Shown here piece by piece: positions 52,247 to 61,098 of a stretch of 64,000 nucleotides of DNA. The stretch is taken from NCBI RefSeq assembly GCF_900101905.1, contig NZ_FNAJ01000001.1, positions 1,124,862-1,188,861 of the forward strand, in the 5' to 3' direction. The stretch is from Myxococcus virescens (GTDB lineage: Bacteria > Myxococcota > Myxococcia > Myxococcales > Myxococcaceae). Both the position numbers and the translations under genes were made by a program. The notes beneath the pieces are model-generated. The model searched no databases and was not told the origin of the DNA. It saw only the letters and a program-made list of their open reading frames with translations. Numbering within the stretch: position 1 is the first letter of the stretch; the number at the start of each line of letters is the position of its first letter.

Positions 52247-53968
52247 ATGACGCTACGACGACTCGGTGGTGGACTCCTCGGGGCGGTACTCCTTCTGACA
52301 AGCCTTTCGGGCTGCACCCGGCGCGTGCCGCCCGTGGATGACAACCCGGCCCCCGCGCCGGAGCCCACCGCCACCACGACGGTGTACGTGGCCCAGCGCA
52401 TCCGGACGCTGGACCCGGCGAAGCCCCAGGTGGAGGCGCTCGCGGTGAAGGACGGCAAGGTGCTGGCCACCGGCACCAAAGACGAGGTGCTCGCGGCCGC
52501 CGGCAAGGACGCGCGCGTGGTGGACCTGGGCGGCGCCACGGTGGTGCCGGGCCTCACCGACGCGCACGGGCACCTGGCGGGCCTGGGCCGCGGCCTGGTG
52601 ACAGTGGACCTGCAGGGCGTGGACACCAAGGAGGAGGCCCTGGAGCGGCTCGCCTCGGCGCCCTCCTCCGCGTTCCAAGGTGAGTGGCTGCTGGGCCGCG
52701 GCTGGGACCAGAACGACTGGCCGGAGAAGACCTTCCCGTCGCGCGCCGACCTGGACAAGCGCTTTCCCTTGCGGCCGGTGGCGCTGAGCCGCGTGGACGG
52801 ACACGCGCTGTGGGTCAACGGCGAGGCGCTCCGCCGCGCGGGCATCACCCGTGACACGAAGGACCCGGCGGGCGGGCGCATCCTCCGAGGTGAGGGCGGA
52901 GAGCCCACCGGCATCCTGGTGGACAACGCCATGGAGCTGGTGGAGTCCGTGCTGCCGCCCGCCACGGACGCGCAGCACGCGGCGCAGTTGACCGCGGCGC
53001 TCCAGCGCGGCGCGCAAGTGGGCCTCACCGGTGTCCACGACGCGGGCATGGACCTGCGCACCTTCCGCCTGCTCCAGCGCTGGGACAAGGAAGGCAAGCT
53101 GCCGCTGCGCGTCTACGCCATGGCGGATGGACAGACGGGCGACCGGGAGACGTACCTGAAGGACGGCCCCTATGAGGGGCGCATGCTCACGATGCGCGCG
53201 GTGAAGCTCACCCTGGATGGCGCGCTGGGCAGCCGGGGCGCGGCGATGCACCAGGACTACAGCGACGAACCCGGGCACCGCGGCCTGCTGCTGCTGTCCC
53301 CCGAGGAGTACGAGGCGCGCGTGCGCGCCTTCATGGCGCGGGGCTTCCAGGTGTGCACGCATGCGATTGGAGACCGGGCCAACACGGTGGTGCTGGACGT
53401 GCTCTCGCGCGCGGCCGAGGCCACCGGCACGCTCCAGTCCGGCCGGCACCGCGTGGAGCACGCGCAAGTCATGCGCCCCGAGGATATCGAACGGCTGGGC
53501 CGCAGCGGCTTCATCGCAAGCGTGCAGCCCACGCACGCCACCAGCGACATGCCGTGGGCGGAGGCCCGCGTGGGAGCGGAGCGCATCCGCGGGGCCTACG
53601 CGTGGCAGCGGCTGAAGGCGTCCGGCGCGGTGCTGGCGTTGGGCAGCGACTTCCCCGTGGAGCGGCCCAACGTGCTGGCGGGCCTGTACGCGGCGCGCAC
53701 GCGACAGGACGTCCGGGGCCTGCCGGAAGGCGGCTGGTACGGGGAGCAGCGGCTGAGCGGGCAGGAGGCGCTGGAGGGCTTCACCGTGGGCGCGGCGCAC
53801 GCGTCCTTCGCCGAAGCCCGGCGCGGCCGGCTCCAGCCCGGCATGGACGCGGACTTCGTGGCCCTGTCGGTGGACCCGGTGGACGGGCCCGTCACCGCGC
53901 TGCCCGGCGCCGAGGTGCGGCTGACGGTGGTGGCCGGCGTGGAGGTCTACCGCGCCTTCCAGCGCTGA
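52247..53968 (+). CDS. Amidohydrolase family lipoprotein (YtcJ-like)
   Basis: The product is 573 residues from the ATG at 52247. A lipoprotein signal ends at Cys23 (TSLSGC), and the amidohydrolase_3 domain follows: VYVAQRIRTLDPAKPQVEALAVKDGKVLATG, metal motif VVPGLTDAHGHL, then ALWVNGEALRRAGI, GVHDAGMD, CTHAIGDRA and LALGSDFPVERPNVLAGLYAA. This is the YtcJ/long-chain amidohydrolase type, which would hydrolyse amides or imides outside the cytoplasm. The lipid anchor is common in myxobacterial members. Confidence 0.92.
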   Translation: MTLRRLGGGLLGAVLLLTSLSGCTRRVPPVDDNPAPAPEPTATTTVYVAQRIRTLDPAKPQVEALAVKDGKVLATGTKDEVLAAAGKDARVVDLGGATVVPGLTDAHGHLAGLGRGLVTVDLQGVDTKEEALERLASAPSSAFQGEWLLGRGWDQNDWPEKTFPSRADLDKRFPLRPVALSRVDGHALWVNGEALRRAGITRDTKDPAGGRILRGEGGEPTGILVDNAMELVESVLPPATDAQHAAQLTAALQRGAQVGLTGVHDAGMDLRTFRLLQRWDKEGKLPLRVYAMADGQTGDRETYLKDGPYEGRMLTMRAVKLTLDGALGSRGAAMHQDYSDEPGHRGLLLLSPEEYEARVRAFMARGFQVCTHAIGDRANTVVLDVLSRAAEATGTLQSGRHRVEHAQVMRPEDIERLGRSGFIASVQPTHATSDMPWAEARVGAERIRGAYAWQRLKASGAVLALGSDFPVERPNVLAGLYAARTRQDVRGLPEGGWYGEQRLSGQEALEGFTVGAAHASFAEARRGRLQPGMDADFVALSVDPVDGPVTALPGAEVRLTVVAGVEVYRAFQR

Positions 53969-54086
53969 GCGCTCAGGACAGTCGGGGAATCCAGGGCGCA
54001 ACGTGGCTGTCGCGGGGAATTGGCGTGTACTGCTATTTCCGCCGTGTCGTGGAGTGCTCTAGCATACGGCTTTGCCGCAACCCTCC

Positions 54087-54108
54087 TGTGAGCCAAGGCC
54101 GGCTCACA
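54087..54108. repeat. 8-bp perfect inverted repeat, operator-like
   Basis: TGTGAGCC, AAGGCC, GGCTCACA lies 25 bp before the GTG start at 54134 in the gap after the amidohydrolase. It may be a binding site or a short hairpin in the leader. Confidence 0.5.
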
Positions 54109-54133
54109 GGTTGGAGCGGGGGGTATCGCAAGC

Positions 54134-54703
54134 GTGACAGCCTCATTGTCCGGAGTGAATTACAAGGGCTTCACCGTCCAGAACCTGCTGGCCTACGTGC
54201 ACGAGCGCTTCGGCGAGGACACCGCGCGTACAGCCGTGGAGTCGCTGCTTCCCGAGCTGCAACCCCACGCGGACCCGCGCACGACGCTGGCGGTGGGCTG
54301 GGTGCCGGTGGAGACGTACTTCGGCATCATCCAGCACGTGGTGGACCGGCACTTCGACGGGAAGCCGGAGGGGGCCCACACGGTGGGCTACGAAGTCACC
54401 CTGCGAGACATCCACTCCATCTTCAAGATGGTGCTGCGCTTCACCACGCCCAACATGGTGCTGGGGATGGCGCGGCGCATGTGGCGCTCCTACTGCGACC
54501 AGGGGGAGCTGCTGCACCAGGAGGAGAACGGCACGGGCATGCTGCTGCTGCGCCATTTCACCTACCAGACGCCGGTGGCCCTCCATGAGATGGCGGGGGG
54601 CTTCAGGGCGTACCTGGAATGCTCCAGCGCCAAGAATCCACGCGTGGAAATCGTCACGCCGGACAAGGATGGGACGCTGCGCTGGCGCATCGTCTCCGGG
54701 TAG
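54134..54703 (+). CDS. Hypothetical protein, distant DUF2378-like layout
   Basis: The product is 189 residues from a GTG at 54134. A helical front (AVESLLPELQPHADPRTTLAVGWVPVETYFGIIQHVV) and a later beta part (GMLLLRHFTYQTPVALHEMAGGFRAYLECSSAKNPRVEIV) repeat the layout seen in the DUF2378 family, but I see no clear family motif. It has no signal peptide. The function is unknown. Confidence 0.68.
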   Translation: MTASLSGVNYKGFTVQNLLAYVHERFGEDTARTAVESLLPELQPHADPRTTLAVGWVPVETYFGIIQHVVDRHFDGKPEGAHTVGYEVTLRDIHSIFKMVLRFTTPNMVLGMARRMWRSYCDQGELLHQEENGTGMLLLRHFTYQTPVALHEMAGGFRAYLECSSAKNPRVEIVTPDKDGTLRWRIVSG

Positions 54704-54707
54704 CGAA

Positions 54708-54733
54708 GGCTGCCCGGTGCGGTCCGGGCAGCC
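54708..54733. terminator. Bidirectional terminator hairpin
   Basis: GGCTGCCCGG, loop TGCGGT, CCGGGCAGCC: a perfect 10-bp stem starting 5 bp after a stop and 10 bp before the converging DUF4139 stop. Confidence 0.65.
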
Positions 54734-54742
54734 CACCGCGGA

Positions 54743-56749
54743 TTACAGGTCCGCCGTGTAGCTGAGCGCCTGGATGCGGCGGTTGAGCGCCTTCTGCGCC
54801 TCCTGCCGCTGCTTCGCCAGCTTCTCCAACTCGCTGGCAATGGCCTCCAGGCGGTCCTCCTGCTCGTTGAGCTTGGACACGAAGCGGTCCGCCAGCTCGC
54901 GTTGCGACGCCCCGCTCTTCAGCGATTCGATGTTGGAGCGGATGCGCTCCTGGTCCCGGAAGAGCTGGTTGCGCTCCTCCTGCAGGCGCTGCTCGTCCTT
55001 TGCCAGCGCATCCACCTGCTCGCGCTGCGTGACGACCTCCTTCAACGCACCCGCCATCTTCTCGTCAACGAAGCGCTGCGACACGAAGTAGGAGACCTGG
55101 TCCAGCCCCATGCTGGAGATGAGGTACTGGCGCTGCCCCCGTGTGCGCTCGGTGACGGTGAGCGAGTCCTGCCCCCCCGCCGCCAGCTCCCGCTTGAAGC
55201 GCCAGAAGCCGTCCGTCGTCTCCGCGGGCTCCGGAGCGTCCTTGGCCAGCTCCCAGCCCTGGCGCGGATGCTCCACGAACAGCACCTGCGCCCGCTGCCC
55301 CTTGTTGCGCGACAGGTACGTCGTGCGCCGCACGTGGAAGTACTCCGCCACCAGCATCCCGGAGTTCACCGCCACGCGGAACACCGGCCCGTCCTCCGTG
55401 TGGTCCTCAATCGACACCACGCAGCCCAGCTCCACCGCGTAGGGCACGAAGCGCCGGTCATTCGGCTTCATCGTGTCGAGCATCGCCTCGCCCACGTAGC
55501 GCTCGTCCTCCGACACCGTCACCGGGCCGCCCTCCAGCGTGAGCCCCGTGGTGTTCTTCAGCTCGATGCACGCCATGGGGTTCTTCTCACGCGTGGCCCG
55601 GTTGTAGAGGAGCACCCGCTTGCCCTCGAAGGGCTTGTGCAGGATGGGCACCAGCGCGCTCTGGTTGCGGTGCACCGTCACCGGCCGGTCCACGCCGTAC
55701 TCGAAGAGGTCTCCCACCTCCTTCGTGAGCGTCGTCACCGCGGCGCTCGTCTCCATGGCCTCGCGCCGGCTCGGGCCTCCACGGCCAGGGCCGCCCACCA
55801 GGGCCTTCTCCGCCCGAGAGCGGCGCGGCGCGGCCATGGGGGCCGCGGCGGGCATGGCGGACATCATCGGCGCGGCCATCTCCTGCTCCCGCATCATGTC
55901 CCCGGCGCTGCCGAAGCTCTCCTCCGGAATCACCGGCGCGGCGGCGGCCTCCGTCGTCACCTCCACCACCGGCCGCTTCATGTACCGGGGGTTGTACAGG
56001 TCATGCACGAAGGACACCGGCAGCCCGGCGATGAGCGACAGCTTCACGTCCACCCAGTCCTCGTCACCGGTGTTGTCCACCAGCGCCCAGCCCTGGAGCA
56101 GCGGCGGCTCGCCCTCGTCCAGGAGGATGCGGTAGCTCGTCTTCCACACCGGCGACTCCACCACGTAGCTGACGAACAGCTCGCGCTCGCCCTGGCCCGA
56201 GGTGAGGATGGCCATCCGCTTGGAGTCCTTCTTGTACGAGGACAGCACCGTGGCCAGGTAGAACTCCAAATCCTTGCGCACCGCCTCGTCCAGGAACTCC
56301 AGCTCCGACACGTCCAGGATGTCGAAGGTCCGCAGCGAGGCGCCCACCAGCAGCGACAGGAACGGGCGCATCAGGCTCGTCTCGCCGGCCGCCACCGCCA
56401 GCGAGTCCAGGCCGATGATGGAGCCCTCCACCTGCGCGCCGCCCACGCGCACCCGCACGCGCGCGCCCTTGATCTGCCCCAGCAGCGCCGTGAGGCTGCC
56501 GTCCTCCGGAATGCGGATGGTGGCCTCCGCCAGGAGCTGCTCCAGCGGCTTCGTGGAGTCGTAGCTCACCGCCGACACCGAGCCGCCCGACAAGTCGAGC
56601 ACCGTCAGCGACTTCAGCACGTCGTTCATGTCACGCGCCTTGAAGTCCAGGTGGAGCGTGTCGTTGCCACTCACCTTTCCCCGGCGCTCGAAGTAGCCGA
56701 CGCCATGCTTGTAGAGGACGACACGACGAATGTGCAGGTTCGTGGTCAT
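54743..56749 (-). CDS. DUF4139 domain-containing protein
   Basis: The product is 668 residues from the ATG at 56749. The N-terminal beta domain (LHIRRVVLYKHGVGYFERRGKVSG) and the middle region VSYVVESPVWKTSYRILLDEGEPPLLQGWALVDNTGDEDWVDVKLSLIAGLPVSF are the DUF4139 core; the C-terminus is a long coiled coil (about 560-650, EVVTQREQVDALAKDEQRLQEERNQLF...). Residues about 280-335 are a low-complexity Met/Ala/Pro insert with basic patches. No signal peptide is seen. The function is unknown. Confidence 0.88.
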   Translation of the reverse strand: MTTNLHIRRVVLYKHGVGYFERRGKVSGNDTLHLDFKARDMNDVLKSLTVLDLSGGSVSAVSYDSTKPLEQLLAEATIRIPEDGSLTALLGQIKGARVRVRVGGAQVEGSIIGLDSLAVAAGETSLMRPFLSLLVGASLRTFDILDVSELEFLDEAVRKDLEFYLATVLSSYKKDSKRMAILTSGQGERELFVSYVVESPVWKTSYRILLDEGEPPLLQGWALVDNTGDEDWVDVKLSLIAGLPVSFVHDLYNPRYMKRPVVEVTTEAAAAPVIPEESFGSAGDMMREQEMAAPMMSAMPAAAPMAAPRRSRAEKALVGGPGRGGPSRREAMETSAAVTTLTKEVGDLFEYGVDRPVTVHRNQSALVPILHKPFEGKRVLLYNRATREKNPMACIELKNTTGLTLEGGPVTVSEDERYVGEAMLDTMKPNDRRFVPYAVELGCVVSIEDHTEDGPVFRVAVNSGMLVAEYFHVRRTTYLSRNKGQRAQVLFVEHPRQGWELAKDAPEPAETTDGFWRFKRELAAGGQDSLTVTERTRGQRQYLISSMGLDQVSYFVSQRFVDEKMAGALKEVVTQREQVDALAKDEQRLQEERNQLFRDQERIRSNIESLKSGASQRELADRFVSKLNEQEDRLEAIASELEKLAKQRQEAQKALNRRIQALSYTADL

Positions 56750-56848
56750 GGGACGCGGAACTCCAGAAAGTTGAGGGCGGGCCAGCACCCCGGTGTATCA
56801 AGGTCGGACAGGGGTGACGCAATGCCCCTCACCGCCGAGGTTGCCCGA

Positions 56849-58078
56849 ATGCGAAAGCCTGTCGCCTCCTCCTTGTCCCGCTCCGCGATGCTGTGCGCAG
56901 CCCTGGCCCTTGGCACGAGCTGCAAGAGCGTGGAACCCCACACCACGCCCTCCGGGGAGACCACCGCGCCGCCGGAAGTTTCCACCCAGGAGCCCGTGAC
57001 GGAGACGACGTCGGAGACCGGGACGGAGACGCCAACGCGACGCGGCAACTCGCCCTGGCTGCGGGCTCGCGTGGGCGACCGCGTGGCGTATTCCTTCTCC
57101 GCCAACCGCAAGGCCATGGGCCGGCAGCAGCCCGGCACCATGCCAGAGGCCGCGGTGGCCGGCGTGGTGACGCTGGAGGTCGTGGCGGTGGAGCTGCCCT
57201 GGGTCTGGGTGACGCTCTACTTCACCGAGGATGGCGGCGCGCCGTCGCGGCGGCCGATGCTGGCGCGGCCGCTGGTGGTGCCCGTGCGAGCGGATGAGTC
57301 GCGTGCGCTGGAGATCCCCCGCGAGGGCAAGCAGAGCACCGAGCAGCTCACCGCCGCGGGCCGCCACTGGGAAGCGAAGCGCTACCTCAACGACAAGCGG
57401 GCGTTCGACGGCCCGCTGGAGAACCGCCTCTACGCGGCGACGCCGGGCCCGCTGTACCTCACCAATGGCCTGCTCGACGCGAGCATCACGCTGGCGGGCT
57501 TCGCCATGGGCGGCGGCTCACAGCTCACCCTGGTGGAGGCGCGCCAGGGACAGGAGGGGGGCACCGGATTGCCTCCGACGCTCGCCCGCCCTTGGGGGCC
57601 GGGCACCTGGTTCGACATGCGGGTGGAGACGGAAGGCACCACGTCCGTGCTGCGCACCTGCCAGGCCGCGGAGCGAGGCTTCATCCTGCGTCAGCAGGTG
57701 ACGCAGCCCACCTCGGGAGCGGCGTGCCCGGACTTCGCCCAGGCGAAAGCCGTGCCACTGGAGGAGGCGGTGCTCGCGCGCATCTGGGAGTCACTGGACG
57801 CACGGCAATGGCCCCCTGCCCCCGAGGGCGCTGCACCAGCGAAGCGCGAAACGCTGACGGTGGGCACGCACCGGGTGCCGGTGCTGCAGTTCGAGACGGC
57901 GCAGCCCCAGGCGAACAACGTCCGCGTCCAGGCCTACGCCGCCGACCCCTGGGAGGATGCACTCTCCGGGCTGGCCCACGAGGCCCGCTTCCAGCCGCTG
58001 CTTGACCACGTCACGCCCGGCGGTGGCGGCACGCAGCTGACGGACTGGGGCGTGTGGGTGCCGGGCGTCACGCCGTAG
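56849..58078 (+). CDS. Lipoprotein of unknown function
   Basis: The product is 409 residues from the ATG at 56849 (ATG at 56822 is an alternative). A lipoprotein signal ends in LGTSCKS, and a Thr/Glu-rich linker (about 30-60) leads to a large beta-rich domain without recognised motifs. It is divergent from the DUF4139 gene across 100 bp, so the two could share regulation. Confidence 0.75.
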   Translation: MRKPVASSLSRSAMLCAALALGTSCKSVEPHTTPSGETTAPPEVSTQEPVTETTSETGTETPTRRGNSPWLRARVGDRVAYSFSANRKAMGRQQPGTMPEAAVAGVVTLEVVAVELPWVWVTLYFTEDGGAPSRRPMLARPLVVPVRADESRALEIPREGKQSTEQLTAAGRHWEAKRYLNDKRAFDGPLENRLYAATPGPLYLTNGLLDASITLAGFAMGGGSQLTLVEARQGQEGGTGLPPTLARPWGPGTWFDMRVETEGTTSVLRTCQAAERGFILRQQVTQPTSGAACPDFAQAKAVPLEEAVLARIWESLDARQWPPAPEGAAPAKRETLTVGTHRVPVLQFETAQPQANNVRVQAYAADPWEDALSGLAHEARFQPLLDHVTPGGGGTQLTDWGVWVPGVTP

Positions 58079-58276
58079 GGGCCTTGTGTCCAGGCACGCG
58101 CGCACTCGTCGAACAGCGCGCGCGTGCTCCGGCTTCGTTTCGCGCCGGCCAATGACATGCCCACCCGGTCACGATGAGGGCCAGCGACGCACGCGGCGCG
58201 GAAGCCGGCAGCGAGGAATCCGACATCGCGCGCGATACCAACGCCAGCGCGGCCCTCCTGAACGCTCCGCGTGTGG

Positions 58277-58714
58277 CTAGCCAGCGACGGAGACCTTCAC
58301 GTCGATGTTGCCGCGCGTGGCCTTCGAGTACGGGCACACCTCGTGGGCCGCCGCCATCAGCTTCTGGGCCTCGTCATTGGGGATTCCCGGCAGGATTCCC
58401 TGGAGCTCCACCGCGAGCCCGAAGCCGCCGTCCGGCGTCTTGCCGATGGTGACGGTGGCGTGCACGCCCGCGTCGTTGCCCAGGTTCTTCCCCTGCATGC
58501 GCGCCACCAGCCGCAGCGCGCTCTCGAAGCAGGCGGAGTAGCCCGCCGCGAAGAGCTGCTCCGGGTTGGTGACGGCGCCGCCCGCGCCACCCAGCTCCTT
58601 GGGCATGGCCAGGGGCAGGTCCAGGACGCCGTCCTCCGACTTCACGCGGCCGTTGCGGCCACCGTGGGCGGTGGCGGAGGTGCTGTACAGCGGAGAGAGA
58701 GCGACGGGAGCCAT
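58277..58714 (-). CDS. ohr: Organic hydroperoxide resistance protein Ohr
   Basis: The product is 145 residues of the OsmC/Ohr family, with the two redox cysteines Cys62 (SACFESA) and Cys127 (VCPYSKATRGN) and the Ohr opening LYSTSATAHGGRNG. It reduces organic hydroperoxides with thiols. AAGGAG precedes the ATG at 58714. It follows ohrR by 17 bp in the same operon. Confidence 0.96.
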   Translation of the reverse strand: MAPVALSPLYSTSATAHGGRNGRVKSEDGVLDLPLAMPKELGGAGGAVTNPEQLFAAGYSACFESALRLVARMQGKNLGNDAGVHATVTIGKTPDGGFGLAVELQGILPGIPNDEAQKLMAAAHEVCPYSKATRGNIDVKVSVAG

Positions 58715-58731
58715 GGTGTTCTCCTTGAGCG

Positions 58732-59187
58732 TTACTTCGCGGAATCAACGTGGGACTGCGAAAGCACTTCGAAAAGGCGCTGGACGTCGCGACGCAGGCG
58801 GGTCGCTTCCTCCAGCGTCAGCCCCAACTTGCAGGCCATCGCTTCGGGAATGGACGTGGCCTTGCGGCGCAGGGCCCGCCCTTCGGACGTCAGGTAGATG
58901 CGCACCGAGCGCGCGTCCTCCGCGCTCCGCTCCCGCCGCACCAGGCCCTGGGACTCCATCCGCTTGAGCAGCGGCGTGAGCGTCCCCGAGTCCAGGTACA
59001 GCCGCTCCCCCATCCTCTTCACCGTCTCCCCGTCCGTCTCCCACAGCACCAGCAACACCAGGTACTGCGGGTACGTCAGGCCCAGCCGTGACAGCAGCGG
59101 CGCATACGCCTGCGTCATCGCCCGGGCCGCCACGTAGAGCGGGAAGCAGATTTGCCGGTCCAGGCTGAGCGGGTCATCCATCGACAT
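58732..59187 (-). CDS. ohrR: OhrR, MarR-family organic peroxide sensor
   Basis: The product is 151 residues from the ATG at 59187 (MSMDD; 59181 possible). The redox-sensing Cys14 lies in LDRQICFPLY, the position used in Bacillus and Xanthomonas OhrR. The winged helix reads ETVKRMGERLYLDSGTLTPLLKRMESQGLVRRERSAEDAR. Oxidation of the cysteine should release the operator at 59202-59218, inducing ohrR-ohr. Confidence 0.95.
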   Translation of the reverse strand: MSMDDPLSLDRQICFPLYVAARAMTQAYAPLLSRLGLTYPQYLVLLVLWETDGETVKRMGERLYLDSGTLTPLLKRMESQGLVRRERSAEDARSVRIYLTSEGRALRRKATSIPEAMACKLGLTLEEATRLRRDVQRLFEVLSQSHVDSAK

Positions 59188-59201
59188 GGGAGATAAGTAG
59201 G

Positions 59202-59218
59202 GCGCAATTAAATTGTGC
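59202..59218 (-). promoter_or_regulatory. OhrR operator
   Basis: GCGCAATTAAATTGTGC is a near-perfect palindrome whose core CAATTAAATTG matches the known OhrR box (TACAATTAAATTGTA). It starts 15 bp upstream of the ohrR ATG. A degenerate second copy (GCGCAATCAAATC) follows directly upstream. Confidence 0.88.
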
Positions 59219-59235
59219 GCAATCAAATCGGACAC

Positions 59236-59267
59236 GAAAAAGCTCCCGGCACCTGGGCACCGGGAGC
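59236..59267 (-). terminator. Rho-independent terminator of the subtilase gene
   Basis: On the minus strand GCTCCCGG pairs with CCGGGAGC over a 10-base loop, followed by TTTTT. It lies 28 bp after the stop of the S8 gene and just upstream of the ohrR promoter. Confidence 0.88.
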
Positions 59268-59294
59268 GCCTCACTGCGTCATCTCAGGACCGGC

Positions 59295-60914
59295 TCAGCG
59301 CCCGGCGACCGTGGTGTCGTCCTCAAGCGTGGCCTTGGCGGCGGCGACGGCGGCCTCGATGTCCAGCTTGCCACTGGTGCTCACCTTGCCCTTGAGGTCG
59401 GAGTCCACCTCGACCGTCTGGACCAGCAGGTCACGCACCTGCGCGGCCGTCAGGTTGGGGTTTTCGGCGAACATCAGCGCCGCGGCGCCCGCCACCGTCG
59501 GGGTGGCCATGGAGGTGCCGCTCATCTCCTCCCAGCGGCCGCCCGGGACGGTGCTCAGCACGTCCTCGCCCACCGCGGCCAGCTCCACGACCTTGTCCCC
59601 GTAGGAGGAGAAGTCCGCGAGCTTGTCGTTCTTCTTGTCCATGGACGCCACGGTGATGACGTTGGGCAGGTCGATGTTGGCGGGCATGTCCGCCACGTCG
59701 TTCAGGTTGCTGCCGTAGCCGTTCGCCGTGGCCGCGACCAGGAGGATGTCCGCGTCAGCCAGCTTCTGCACCGCGTCCGTCCAGCGCTTCACGGAGGCCG
59801 CGTCACGGTACTCGTTGCCGAAGCTCGCGTTGACGGCGCGGATGTTCACGCCGTGCTCGGTCTTCATCTTCACCATGTAGTCGACGCCGCGCTCGAAGTT
59901 CGTGAGGAGGTCCGCGCCGTTGTACAGGCCGCCCAAGCTCATGATCTTCGCCTTGCCCGCGGCGACGCCGGTGTTGCCCTCGCCGTTGTCCTCGGCGGCG
60001 ATGATGCCGGCCACGTGCGTGCCGTGGTCCGTGCCGCTGCCGCGCATCACGTCGCCGCTGTTGTAGCCGACGTTGTAGCCGTAGATGTCGTCCTTGACGC
60101 CGTTGCCGTCGTTGTCGATGCCGTCACCCGCGACCTCGTTCGGGTTGACCCACATCGCGTCATCCAGGTCGGAGTGCTTGAAGTCCACGCCGCCGTCGAA
60201 CACGGCGATGACCGGCGGGCCAGAGAGCTGGGGCTTCGGCTCCTCGATGGGGCCCGTGCCCGTCGTCTGACCGGCGGCGTCCAGGCTCCAGCTCTTCAGG
60301 GTGCCCGTGTCGCGGCGAGCCTTGTCCTCGACGGAGAGCGTCCAGGTGCCCTTGGTGGACTCGCCCTTGAAGGCGGCCAGGTCGAAGCTGCCCTTGATGT
60401 CGTCCGCGCTGCCGCCCTTGCGGTTGTGGAGGGTCTCCGTCTTGCCGGAGGGGCTGGTCAGCTTGACGACCAGGTCACCCTTGAAGGTGTGCGCCAGGTC
60501 CAGGTTCAGCTTCAGCGAGTCCAGCTTCACGTCCTGGTCGAAGGACACGGTGGACGTCGTCGTCTGGAGGTCGTTCACCTTCGCGTTGGGCGTGGCGGAC
60601 GCCGTCAGCGTCACGGGCGCGCGGGCCGCGAAGGGACGGACGGCGACGTGGCCGGAGCCGAAGGTGAAGGCCGAGGCCGGCAGCGCCGACGGGGTGCCCT
60701 GGGGCAGGCCCGTGGGGCGGTCCACGAAGTTGCCCTTCGGGCGGTCCACGAAGTTGGAGCCCCGCGCGCCACCCGTGGGCGCCGAGTCGAAGCCATCCTT
60801 CGCCGTCTGGACCGGCGCCTTCTCCACGGGCCTGGCCGCAGCGGCCGGCTTGGCCGTGTCACCAGCGCGGGTGGACTGCGACACGGGCGACTTCGGCTTG
60901 CGAGAGATTTCCAT
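59295..60914 (-). CDS. S8 subtilisin-family protease with N-terminal P domain
   Basis: The product is 539 residues from the ATG at 60914. The catalytic triad is Asp240 (VFDGGVDFKHSDLD), His297 (GTDHGTHVAG) and Ser468 (SGTSMATPTVAGAA), with the oxyanion Asn398 in ATANGYGSN. A calcium-type loop DNDGNGVKDD is near 267-276. A proprotein-convertase P domain occupies about 105-211, before the catalytic domain; it is usually after it. Near 55-68 the motif NFVDRP occurs twice. No signal peptide is seen, so export, if any, is by another route. Confidence 0.92.
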   Translation of the reverse strand: MEISRKPKSPVSQSTRAGDTAKPAAAARPVEKAPVQTAKDGFDSAPTGGARGSNFVDRPKGNFVDRPTGLPQGTPSALPASAFTFGSGHVAVRPFAARAPVTLTASATPNAKVNDLQTTTSTVSFDQDVKLDSLKLNLDLAHTFKGDLVVKLTSPSGKTETLHNRKGGSADDIKGSFDLAAFKGESTKGTWTLSVEDKARRDTGTLKSWSLDAAGQTTGTGPIEEPKPQLSGPPVIAVFDGGVDFKHSDLDDAMWVNPNEVAGDGIDNDGNGVKDDIYGYNVGYNSGDVMRGSGTDHGTHVAGIIAAEDNGEGNTGVAAGKAKIMSLGGLYNGADLLTNFERGVDYMVKMKTEHGVNIRAVNASFGNEYRDAASVKRWTDAVQKLADADILLVAATANGYGSNLNDVADMPANIDLPNVITVASMDKKNDKLADFSSYGDKVVELAAVGEDVLSTVPGGRWEEMSGTSMATPTVAGAAALMFAENPNLTAAQVRDLLVQTVEVDSDLKGKVSTSGKLDIEAAVAAAKATLEDDTTVAGR

Positions 60915-61098
60915 GGTGGGGGAGCTCCGTGGGGGGCAGAAAAAAACGCCGATAAATGATTGTCGCATTGTGTCGGACAAAGTTTCCAGCGATCAGCCCG
61001 AGGCGGCATCAGCGCCTCCCCCCGGCCGGCATGCTACATGCCGCGACGCGGCCCGACGCCCCAGGGACGACGCCAGGAGAGAGGACGGGAGGTCAGGA

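Noticed and set aside
54902..56821. A long plus-strand extension before the lipoprotein at 56849
   Set aside because: It is antisense to the DUF4139 gene and lacks hydrophobic signal or domain features; the lipoprotein signal begins only at 56849.
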